DNA of 5,570 bases from an uncultured Pseudomonadota bacterium (GTDB lineage Bacteria > Myxococcota_A > UBA796 > UBA9615): assembly GCA_937907595.1 (NCBI GenBank), contig CALCXL010000779.1, forward strand, positions 1 to 5,570, written 5' to 3'. Positions 1 through 5,107 of this stretch are shown here, one piece after another. Below the pieces are notes generated by a model. That model did not search any database. It saw only the letters and a list, made by a program, of their open reading frames with translations, and was not told the DNA's origin. The translations under genes were made by a program, and so were the position numbers. Numbering within the stretch: the first letter of the stretch is position 1; every line of letters starts with the position of its first letter.

Positions 1-192
1 GCCGTGGCCGAGGTGCGCGCCCAGGTGGGGGCAGTAGGCGTCCAGCAGGCTGGCGGCGCCCGACTCCGTGCGGAAGAGCACCAGGTGCTTCCCGAAGTAC
101 TTCAGGGGCTTGACGTCGCCAGCGGCCAGATCCGAGGACCAGGCGACGATGAACCAGCCGCGCGGATATCCGACGATGGGCACTGCGGTCAT
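1..192 (-). CDS. Rieske [2Fe-2S] oxygenase, KshA-like, N-terminal fragment
   Basis: The first 64 codons of a gene that runs off the left edge. Near its N-terminus it has YPRGWF (9-14), then a YFG..LVLFRTESG block (32-45), and ends in DAYCPHLGAHLGHG (51-64). The C54-P-H56 pair with LGAHLG is the first half of the Rieske cluster-binding site (CxH). The second CxxH and the mononuclear iron domain lie outside the window. The ATG is supported by GGAGAG (199-204) six bases upstream. Family knowledge: proteins of this type are oxygenase components that need an electron-transfer partner; KshA hydroxylates C9 of 3-ketosteroids so that ring B opens. The substrate is inferred from the adjacent kstD and a shared operator. 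Other steroid- or aromatic-acting Rieske oxygenases share this N-terminus, and it differs from my recollection of actinobacterial KshA, so KshA is likely but not proven. It has its own operator-bearing promoter region although it follows kstD on the same strand. Confidence 0.85.
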   Translation of the reverse strand, partial: MTAVPIVGYPRGWFIVAWSSDLAAGDVKPLKYFGKHLVLFRTESGAASLLDAYCPHLGAHLGHG

Positions 193-198
193 GGGCGG

Positions 199-204
199 CT
201 CTCC
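199..204 (-). promoter_or_regulatory. Shine-Dalgarno site of the Rieske oxygenase gene
   Basis: GGAGAG on the minus strand, six bases before the ATG at 192. It fixes that start. It lies only five bases from the operator at 210-223, so the untranslated leader must be short. Confidence 0.7.
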
Positions 205-209
205 GGTGG

Positions 210-223
210 TGAAACGTGTTCCA
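210..223. promoter_or_regulatory. KstR-like TetR-family operator (site 1)
   Basis: TGAAACGTGTTCCA fits TnnAACnnGTTnnA, the published consensus for the steroid-catabolism repressor KstR, at every fixed position. The core AAC-GT-GTT is an inverted repeat. The site lies 17 bp upstream of the Rieske start and just downstream of the best promoter-like hexamers, where a bound repressor would block transcription start. Two closely similar copies occur at the kstD/amidohydrolase divergence. The binding protein is not encoded in the window, so a different TetR regulator with a similar motif is possible. Confidence 0.75.
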
Positions 224-232
224 GTTCGGGGA

Positions 233-260
233 AGTTTATACCGTTCACTTCCGGGGGCAA
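233..260 (-). promoter_or_regulatory. Putative promoter of the Rieske oxygenase gene
   Basis: Read on the minus strand, TTGCCC (255-260) is followed after 16 bases by TAAACT (233-238), part of the only AT-rich patch in this gap (GGTATAAACT). Operator site 1 begins nine bases downstream, over the expected start point. The -35 matches the sigma-70 consensus moderately and the -10 is weaker. A shifted reading uses TATAAA (235-240) with a short 14-base spacer. The shared KstR-like operator supports a regulated promoter here. Confidence 0.4.
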
Positions 261-316
261 CGGCGATCGTCGGGTCCGGCGAACGGCGGACGTCGGGAGC
301 TGCAGACGCCGGCCCC

Positions 317-1996
317 TCAGCCCTCGGCGGCGGCCTCGGCCGCGAGCATGCCGAAGGTCAGCGCCGGGCCGATGGTGCCGCCGGCGCCGGGGTAGGAGGG
401 GCCCATCACCGCCGCGCTGGTGTTGCCGGCCGCGAAGAGCCCGGGGACGACCGTTCCGTCTTCGCGCAGGACGCGGGCCCAGGGATCCGTGACCAGGCCG
501 CCCTTGGTGCCCAGCTCGCCGGGGAAGATCGGGATCGCGTAGTACGGCGCGTGGGTGAGGGGGCGCAGGCAGGGGTTCGGCTGCACCCGCCGGTCGCCGT
601 AGTAGCGGTCCGACGCGCTGCTGCCCCGGCCGAAGTCCTCGTCGATCCCGGCCCGGCAGAATTCGTTGTAACGCGCAACCGTGGTCGCCAACGCTGAGGA
701 ATCCAGCTCCAGCTTGCCCGCCAGCTCCTCCAGGGTGGCCCCCCTCGTGAAGAACCCCTCGCGCAGGCGGCGGCTCAGGCGCTTGTCCGGCTGGGCGTAG
801 CCGGGCGCGGTGGGGCCGACGGGGTAGAGGCGGCGGCACTCGGCGTCGAAGATCATCCAACAGGTGGGCACGGCGTCGCCGCGGTACATGCCCCGGACGA
901 CGTCTTCGTAGGGGGCGGCCTCGTTGGTGAAGCGCTGGCCCGCGCCGTTGACGAAGAGCGAGCCCGGCAGGCTCTTCTCGACCACCAGCACCCAGGCCGG
1001 GTCCGACCGGGGCACGCGGGTCACGGGGGTCCACCAGGCCTCGTGCATGTTGGCCAGGGCCCCCCCGGCGTCGCGGCCCATGCGGATGCCGTCGCCCTGA
1101 TTGCGCGGGTTGCCGGTGTTCCACTCGACCTTGCTCAGGCCCAAAGTGTGGTGCTCGTCGCGCCACTCCTGGTTCTGCTCGAAGCCGCCGGCGCCGAGCA
1201 GCACGCCCTTTCGGGCGGCGACCCGGAAGGGCTCGCCCTCGCGCTCCAGCACCGCGCCCACCACGCGCCCGTCCTCGATCACCAGGTCGGTGCAGGGCGT
1301 GTCCAGCCACAGGGGCAGGTCCCGGTCCATCATCGAGCGGCGCAGCCGGCCGATCAGCGCGTTGCCCGCGTGCAGGCGGGTGTCCCGGGGCTGCCCGCGG
1401 CGCTTGATCCCGCGCAGGAACCAGAGGACGAAGAGCCACACCAGCATCAGGGTGTCGCGGGGGGTGGGGGCCAGGAAGCCGTGGGCCTGGCGCGCGGAGA
1501 TGCCGAACTTCCCCATGACCTGGCTCTGGGGGTGGGGGCGCCGCAGCCGCGCGAACTCCGGGCCCAGGACCGTGGCGTCGAAGATCTCCGGCTCCATGGA
1601 GCGCCCGCCGGGCCGCCCGCCCGGGGCCTCGGGGTAGTAGTCGGTGTACTTCTCCAGGGAGTCGAGCTTCAGCCAGGTGTGCTCGTGCATCCAGCTCTGC
1701 ATGCGCGGCGCGTGGTCGACGTAGGCCTGCAAGCGCTCCTCGGACACCTCGCCCCTTGTGACCTCCTTGAGGTAGGTCAGGGCGTCGGCGGGGGAGTCGG
1801 GGATGCCGCGCCCAGCGATCTGGTCGTTGTTGGGCACCCAGACCACGCCGCCGGAGATCGCGGTCGAGCCGCCGTACTGGTCGCTGGCTTCGACCACCAG
1901 CACGGACATGCCCAGGTCGTGCCCGCGCAGGGCCGCGCTCATGCCCGCGGCGCCGCTCCCGACCACCAACCAGTCGACTTCGTGGTCCCAAGCCAT
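317..1996 (-). CDS. kstD: 3-ketosteroid delta1-dehydrogenase (KstD), FAD-dependent
   Basis: A 559-residue flavoprotein, close to the size of mycobacterial KstD. It removes the 1alpha and 2beta hydrogens of 3-ketosteroids, one of the two steps needed to open ring B. Visible features: the FAD-binding GSGAAG (13-18) with E36 at the end of the second strand; GGSTAISGG (42-50); DYYPEAPGG (119-127); SLPGSLFVN (342-350); FTNEAAPY (356-363); GLFAAGNTSA (519-528); and SYPGAGGTIGPA (534-545). Y535 and G539 have the spacing of the catalytic Tyr487/Gly491 pair in Rhodococcus KstD1. Y363 and Y120 or Y121 are candidates for the other two active-site tyrosines. I chose the ATG at 1996 because GGAG lies five bases upstream. 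A longer in-frame GTG at 2041 falls inside an operator. Residues 183-194 (LMLVWLFVLWFL), followed by basic RGIKRRG, form a very hydrophobic patch that may give peripheral membrane contact. The gene is transcribed away from the hsa genes under two KstR-like sites. Related flavoproteins (fumarate reductase/KstD superfamily, other steroid dehydrogenases) are less likely given the C-terminal motif. Confidence 0.93.
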   Translation of the reverse strand: MAWDHEVDWLVVGSGAAGMSAALRGHDLGMSVLVVEASDQYGGSTAISGGVVWVPNNDQIAGRGIPDSPADALTYLKEVTRGEVSEERLQAYVDHAPRMQSWMHEHTWLKLDSLEKYTDYYPEAPGGRPGGRSMEPEIFDATVLGPEFARLRRPHPQSQVMGKFGISARQAHGFLAPTPRDTLMLVWLFVLWFLRGIKRRGQPRDTRLHAGNALIGRLRRSMMDRDLPLWLDTPCTDLVIEDGRVVGAVLEREGEPFRVAARKGVLLGAGGFEQNQEWRDEHHTLGLSKVEWNTGNPRNQGDGIRMGRDAGGALANMHEAWWTPVTRVPRSDPAWVLVVEKSLPGSLFVNGAGQRFTNEAAPYEDVVRGMYRGDAVPTCWMIFDAECRRLYPVGPTAPGYAQPDKRLSRRLREGFFTRGATLEELAGKLELDSSALATTVARYNEFCRAGIDEDFGRGSSASDRYYGDRRVQPNPCLRPLTHAPYYAIPIFPGELGTKGGLVTDPWARVLREDGTVVPGLFAAGNTSAAVMGPSYPGAGGTIGPALTFGMLAAEAAAEG

Positions 1997-2001
1997 CGTT
2001 G

Positions 2002-2005
2002 CTCC
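2002..2005 (-). promoter_or_regulatory. Shine-Dalgarno site that decides the kstD start
   Basis: GGAG on the minus strand with a five-base spacer to the ATG at 1996. The alternative GTG at 2041 would add 15 residues that do not resemble the FAD-domain N-terminus and would place the start codon inside operator site 2. Confidence 0.75.
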
Positions 2006-2033
2006 GAGGGGGTTCAGGGCGCCCGGCCCAAAG

Positions 2034-2047
2034 TGAAACACGTTCTA
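2034..2047. promoter_or_regulatory. KstR-like TetR-family operator (site 2, kstD-proximal)
   Basis: TGAAACACGTTCTA matches TnnAACnnGTTnnA exactly. AAACACGTT contains the inverted core AAC-AC-GTT. The right half reads TAGAAC on the other strand, as in the TAGAAC-type half of known KstR sites, while the left half is TGAAAC. The site is 37 bp upstream of the kstD ATG, on the side from which kstD is transcribed. Confidence 0.8.
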
Positions 2048-2056
2048 GTTAAGGGG

Positions 2057-2070
2057 TGAAACATGTTCTA
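2057..2070. promoter_or_regulatory. KstR-like TetR-family operator (site 3, hsa-proximal)
   Basis: TGAAACATGTTCTA differs from site 2 at only one position, inside the unconstrained centre, and matches the KstR consensus exactly. It lies 41 bp upstream of the amidohydrolase ATG. Sites 2 and 3 have the same orientation and are 23 bp apart, about two helical turns, so two dimers could sit on nearly the same face of the DNA. Confidence 0.8.
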
Positions 2071-2077
2071 CTCTCCC

Positions 2078-2104
2078 CCCGCCCGGGTGTCGAATCCCGG
2101 CGGG
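2078..2104 (+). promoter_or_regulatory. GC-rich leader hairpin overlapping the Shine-Dalgarno site
   Basis: CCCGCC (2078-2083) pairs with GGCGGG (2099-2104), and after a bulged C2084, GGG (2085-2087) pairs with CCC (2096-2098). This gives nine G-C pairs around the 8-base loop TGTCGAAT. The last three paired bases are the first three of GGGAGG (2102-2107), the Shine-Dalgarno site of the amidohydrolase gene, so folding would partly mask it. The pairing is read directly from the sequence; any regulatory use is inference. Confidence 0.5.
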
Positions 2105-2111
2105 AGGCGAC

Positions 2112-2972
2112 ATGGGGTTTCCGAAGGACGTGGGCGTCATCGACCTGATGCTGCAGATCCCGGGGCAGGACCAGCGGGGCTGGTACGACTTCATGCAGCC
2201 CCTGTTCCTGGACGAGGCCAGCCGCAACTACGTGAAGATGCCGGCCGAGCACCTCTTCCGGAACGTGCCGGACATCGGCGATCGCGACGACTACGTCGCC
2301 TACACCGTCGACAAGCTGGACGAGTTCGGCATCGACAAGGCGATGATCGGCATCCAGCACGAGACCTCACAGGAGGCGGTGCGGCGGCACCCTGATCGCT
2401 TCTTCGGCTCGTACCACGCCAACCCCAACCGGGGCATGGACGAGGTCCGTGAGATCGTGCGCATGCACGGCGAGTTCGGGATCAAGGCCGTGACGGCGTT
2501 CCCCTCGGGCACGCTCCCGCAGGCCCCCATCGACGACAAGCGCTGGTACCCCATCTACGCCAAGTGCGTGGAGCTGGACCTGCCGTTCGTCTGCACCGTC
2601 GGCGTGCCCGGCCCGCGCCTGCCCATGGCCCCCCAGAAGGTGGAGCTCATCGACGAGGTCTGCTGGTTCTTCCCCGAGCTCAAGTTCGTGATGCGCCACG
2701 GCGCCGAGCCCTGGGTCGACCTGGCGATCAAGCTGATGCGCAAGTACCCCAACCTGTCCTACTCCACCTCCGCCTTCGCGCCGAAGAAGTACCCGAAGGC
2801 GATCATCGACTACGCCAACCGCGGCGGCCGCAAGCAGGTGATGTACGCGGGCTATTGGCCGATGGGGCTGAGCCTGGAGCGCATCTTCGCCGAGCTGCCC
2901 GACGTGCCCCTCAAGGACGAGGTCTGGCCGCTGTTCCTGCGTGAGAACGCCCTGGAGATCTTCAAGCCATGA
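2112..2972 (+). CDS. Amidohydrolase-2-like TIM-barrel protein with degenerate metal site, unknown function
   Basis: A 286-residue protein with the layout of the amidohydrolase_2 family (ACMSD, LigI/LigJ/LigY, gamma-resorcylate decarboxylase): GVIDLMLQIP (8-17), FFGSYHANPN (97-106), FGIKAVTAFPSG (122-133), KRWYPIYAKCVELDLPFVC (143-161), RHGAEPW (195-201), MYAGYWP (244-250) and a final ENALEIF (278-284). The usual ligands are mostly absent. The N-terminal D-x-H-x-H reads D-L-M-L-Q (11-15), the barrel His before TG reads T162, and the Asp of G-[ST]-D-x-P reads Y248. Only H196 remains. It is therefore unlikely to be a normal metal hydrolase or decarboxylase; it may be a pseudoenzyme, binding protein or altered lyase. 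The ATG is preceded by GGGAGG with a four-base gap. It is first in the operon under operator 3 and overlaps the hsaA-like gene by ATGA, which implies a role in steroid breakdown. Exact role unknown. Confidence 0.88.
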   Translation: MGFPKDVGVIDLMLQIPGQDQRGWYDFMQPLFLDEASRNYVKMPAEHLFRNVPDIGDRDDYVAYTVDKLDEFGIDKAMIGIQHETSQEAVRRHPDRFFGSYHANPNRGMDEVREIVRMHGEFGIKAVTAFPSGTLPQAPIDDKRWYPIYAKCVELDLPFVCTVGVPGPRLPMAPQKVELIDEVCWFFPELKFVMRHGAEPWVDLAIKLMRKYPNLSYSTSAFAPKKYPKAIIDYANRGGRKQVMYAGYWPMGLSLERIFAELPDVPLKDEVWPLFLRENALEIFKP

Positions 2973-4156
2973 GCACCGCAACGGACCCCTCGGTCCCTCA
3001 CGACGCGCTGATCGCCCGCGCCAAGGCCCTGCAGCCCGCCCTGCGTGAGCGCGTGGCCGCCACCGCGTCGGCCCGCCGCCTGCTGGACGAGACCGTGGCC
3101 GACTTCGCCGCGGCCGGCTTCTGGAAGATGCTGCAGCCGCGCCGTTGGGGCGGGCTGGAGGTGCGACCGCGCACGTTCTTCGAGGTCCAGATGACGGTGG
3201 CCGAGGCCTGCCCCAGCTCCGCCTGGGTGCTGGGCGTGGTGGCGGTGCACAACTGGCAGCTGGCCCTCTTTCCCGAGCGCGCCCAGCAGGACGTCTGGGG
3301 CGACGACCCGGGCACCCTCATCAGCTCCTCCTACGCCCCCACCGGCAAGGTGCAGCGGGTCGAGGGCGGCTTCGAGATCAGCGGCCGCTGGTCCTTCAGC
3401 TCCGGCTGCGATCACTGCCAGTGGGTCTTCCTGGGCGGCTTCGCCCCCGTGGAGTCGGGGCCGCCGGACATGCGCACCTTCCTGGTACCGCGGGCCGACT
3501 ACGTCATCGACGACAACTGGAACACCATCGCCCTCAAGGGCACCGGATCGAAGGACATCGTCATCGAATCGGCCTTCGTGCCCGAGCACCGCACCCACAA
3601 GATGGGCGACGGCTTCAAGTGCGACAGCCCCGGCAACGCGGTCAACGACGCGCCCCTGTACCGGCTGCCCTTCGGCCAGATCTTCGTGCGCAGCGTGAGC
3701 ACCACGTCCCTGGGCATCGCGCGCGGGGCCCTGGACTTCTACCGGGGGGTCACCTCCGTCAAGACCGGCGCGGCCGACGGCAAGCAGGCCAAGATCGACC
3801 CCACGGCGCAGATGGCCTGCGCGCGCGCGGCCTCGGCCATCGACAAGGCGCAGCTGGTGCTGCACCGCAACTTCGACCGGATGATGGAGTACGTCGAGGC
3901 CGGTGAGCGCATCCCCGTGGAGGAGCGCGTTGCCTGGCGGTGGGACTCCAGCCAGGTCGTGAGCGACTGCGTGAGCGTCGTCGACGAGCTCTTCACGCTC
4001 TGCGGCGCGCGGGCTCTGTGGGTGGACAGCCCCATGGCCGGCTACTTTTGCGACGTGCACGGGGCCCGCGCCCACTACGCCAACCGGCCCGACGCGTCGG
4101 GGCGAAACTACGGCGCGGTGCAGCTGGGCATGCGGAGCACCGACTTCTTCCTGTAG
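2969..4156 (+). CDS. hsaA: HsaA-like flavin-dependent monooxygenase, oxygenase component
   Basis: A 395-residue protein of the acyl-CoA-dehydrogenase-fold group of two-component flavin monooxygenases. HsaA hydroxylates the phenolic seco-steroid 3-HSA at C4 to the catechol 3,4-DHSA, using reduced flavin from a separate reductase (HsaB). Motifs that I recall from actinobacterial HsaA appear in order: LQPRRWGGLE (55-64), VHNWQLALF (93-101), ISSSYAPTG (118-126), SSGCDHCQWVF (144-154), LKGTGSKDIV (189-198) and, near the C-terminus, DVHGARAHYAN (362-372), which carries the conserved active-site histidine region. The length is that of HsaA (about 390-395). The start overlaps the upstream stop as ATGA, so the two are probably translationally coupled. 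HpaB/C2-type phenol hydroxylases and acyl-CoA dehydrogenases share the fold, but the SSSYAP and SSGCDH motifs and the neighbouring extradiol dioxygenase favour HsaA. No reductase gene is visible in the window. Confidence 0.92.
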   Translation: MSTATDPSVPHDALIARAKALQPALRERVAATASARRLLDETVADFAAAGFWKMLQPRRWGGLEVRPRTFFEVQMTVAEACPSSAWVLGVVAVHNWQLALFPERAQQDVWGDDPGTLISSSYAPTGKVQRVEGGFEISGRWSFSSGCDHCQWVFLGGFAPVESGPPDMRTFLVPRADYVIDDNWNTIALKGTGSKDIVIESAFVPEHRTHKMGDGFKCDSPGNAVNDAPLYRLPFGQIFVRSVSTTSLGIARGALDFYRGVTSVKTGAADGKQAKIDPTAQMACARAASAIDKAQLVLHRNFDRMMEYVEAGERIPVEERVAWRWDSSQVVSDCVSVVDELFTLCGARALWVDSPMAGYFCDVHGARAHYANRPDASGRNYGAVQLGMRSTDFFL

Positions 4157-4252
4157 GGCGGCGTGAGCCGCGCGTGAGCTCTGCGTGAGTTCTTCGTGAG
4201 TTGCGCGTGAGTCGCCGACATCGGCCCGTCGGAGGGCCATTCGAGGGGTGAG
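4157..4252. other. hsaA-hsaC gap
   Basis: A 96-bp non-coding gap in an otherwise tightly packed operon. After the 11-bp repeats it holds GGCCC (4223-4227) pairing with GGGCC (4234-4238) around a 6-base loop, competing with CCGAC/GTCGG (4215-4219 with 4228-4232). No T-run follows, so this is not an intrinsic terminator. The hsaC ribosome binding site GAGGGG (4243-4248) ends the gap. I see no KstR-like site here. Confidence 0.6.
4162..4216 (+). repeat. Five 11-bp direct repeats with CGTGAG core
   Basis: CGTGAG begins at 4162, 4173, 4184, 4195 and 4206, an exact 11-bp period with no drift. The variable five bases between cores are CCGCG, CTCTG, TTCTT, TTGCG and TCGCC. The array begins six bases after the hsaA stop and fills much of the gap before hsaC. 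An 11-bp period is not a codon multiple and places stops in all frames, so it is not coding. It could be a binding site for a regulator that recognises direct repeats on one DNA face, or simple slippage repeats. Confidence 0.85.
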
Positions 4253-5107
4253 ATGCAGCTGGGATTTCTCGAGTTTGGCGTGCGCGATGAGGACGCCTGG
4301 CATGCCTTCCTCACCGACGTGGTGGGCACGATCGCCGTGGGCGGCGGGCGCTACCGCATGGACGGGCACGCCTGGCGCTTCGGGGTGGTGGAGGGCCGGG
4401 ACGACCTGGAGACGGTGGGCTGGGAGTTCACGGAGGCGGAATTGGACGTCGCGCTGGGGCACCTGGCCGGCGCCGACATCGAGGTGCTGGAGGCCGATCC
4501 GGCCGAGCGCGGCTGCCACCGCCGCTACCGGGTGCTGGACCCCGCGGGGGTGCCGTTGGAGCTGGTCAGCGGCCTCACGCGGGCCACGGAGCCCTTCGAG
4601 AGCCCCGTGCAGCGCTCGGGCTTCGTGGCCGACGATCAGGGGCTGGGCCACCTGGTGGTGACGGCGCCGGATCCCGCCGGCTCCCGGCACTTCTACGAGG
4701 CGATGCTGGGGTTCCGCTTCAGCGATCGCATCGCCTGCAGCTTCCACGGGCACGATGTTGACCTGGCCTTCTTCCACGCCAACCGCCGGCACCACAGCCT
4801 GGCGTTCGGGGGCCAGCAGCGGAAGCGGCTGCACCACTTCATGGTGGAGGCGAGATCCATGGACGAGGTCGGCCTGGCCTTCGATCGTACGATGAAGGCG
4901 GGCCTGCCCATCATGCAGACCCTGGGACGGCACCCGAACGACCGCATGTTCAGCTTCTACGCGCAGACGCCGTCGCGCTTCCAGTTCGAGTTCGGATGGG
5001 GCGGGCGCGAGGTCGACGACGACACCTGGACCCCCAGCACCCACGATCGCATCAGCGAGTGGGGCCACCACCCCCCGCAGGTCTTCTGGCCCGAGGAGTC
5101 GAAATGA
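4253..5107 (+). CDS. hsaC: Type I extradiol dioxygenase, HsaC/BphC-like
   Basis: A 284-residue two-domain vicinal-oxygen-chelate protein: a degenerate N-terminal module (about 1-110) and a catalytic C-terminal module (about 128-250). By comparison with BphC, the Fe(II) ligands are H133 (GLGHLVV), H195 (LHHFMVEA) and E246 (FQFEFGWGG). Second-shell residues are H181 or H180 (RRHHSLAF), H227 (GRHPND) and Y236 (SFYAQTPS). All are present, so the enzyme should be active. In the steroid pathway HsaC cleaves the catechol ring of 3,4-DHSA to 4,9-DSHA. The substrate is inferred from the flanking hsaA- and hsaD-like genes; biphenyl-type BphC has the same motifs. The ATG is preceded by GAGGGG (4243-4248). 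It is followed by an ATGA overlap with the hydrolase gene, which fits the usual dioxygenase-hydrolase coupling. The acidic, Asp- and Trp-containing C-terminus (254-284) is typical of the family tail. Confidence 0.93.
   Translation: MQLGFLEFGVRDEDAWHAFLTDVVGTIAVGGGRYRMDGHAWRFGVVEGRDDLETVGWEFTEAELDVALGHLAGADIEVLEADPAERGCHRRYRVLDPAGVPLELVSGLTRATEPFESPVQRSGFVADDQGLGHLVVTAPDPAGSRHFYEAMLGFRFSDRIACSFHGHDVDLAFFHANRRHHSLAFGGQQRKRLHHFMVEARSMDEVGLAFDRTMKAGLPIMQTLGRHPNDRMFSFYAQTPSRFQFEFGWGGREVDDDTWTPSTHDRISEWGHHPPQVFWPEESK

Larger units (their letters stand above)
193..316. other. Gap between kstD and the Rieske gene
   Basis: A 124-bp non-coding stretch. It carries the Shine-Dalgarno site, operator 1 and the putative promoter of the Rieske gene. 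An imperfect palindrome at 274-291 (GTCCG...CGGAC with an internal mismatch) follows the kstD stop but has no T-run on the minus strand, so I do not call it a terminator. Read-through from kstD therefore remains possible. Confidence 0.6.
1997..2111. promoter_or_regulatory. Divergent promoter region kstD / amidohydrolase-hsa operon
   Basis: A 115-bp region between the kstD and amidohydrolase starts. It contains two KstR-like operators 23 bp apart centre to centre and the two ribosome binding sites. The AT-rich part (about 2031-2070) coincides with the operators, so both promoters probably lie there and would be repressed together. I see no convincing -35/-10 pair on either strand and do not place start points. 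Confidence 0.65.

Noticed and set aside
274..291. A terminator for kstD formed by GTCCG...CGGAC
   Set aside because: The stem is short with a mismatch and no T-run follows on the minus strand.
189..1991. A 600-codon minus-strand frame overlapping kstD in another frame
   Set aside because: Its translation is Arg/Gly/Pro/Ala-rich and featureless, while the neighbouring frame gives a full KstD. It is a GC-driven shadow.
1997..2041. An N-terminal extension of KstD from the GTG at 2041
   Set aside because: The GTG lies inside operator site 2 and the added residues are not FAD-domain-like; the ATG at 1996 has a good Shine-Dalgarno site.
1043..2059. A 338-codon plus-strand frame opposite kstD
   Set aside because: Antisense to kstD, with low-complexity composition and no family motif; it also runs through the divergent operator region.
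2083..2100. A tRNA fragment or attachment site suggested by the T-arm-like CGGG-TGTCGAAT-CCCG
   Set aside because: The loop has eight bases instead of seven, there is no acceptor stem or CCA end, no other tRNA arm and no integrase or duplicated end nearby. It is better read as part of a leader hairpin.
4162..4216. A CRISPR array
   Set aside because: The repeat unit is 11 bp with a 6-bp core; CRISPR repeats and spacers are several times longer and no cas gene is present.
4223..4238. An intrinsic terminator after hsaA (GGCCC/GGGCC hairpin)
   Set aside because: There is no T-run after the stem, and the next gene of the same pathway follows at once.
2852..5071. A 739-codon open frame on the minus strand across the hsa genes
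   Set aside because: It lies antisense to three genes with clear family motifs, its translation is rich in low-complexity Ala/Gly/Arg/Val/His with no recognisable domain, and it has no matching promoter or ribosome binding site. Long antisense frames are expected at this GC content.
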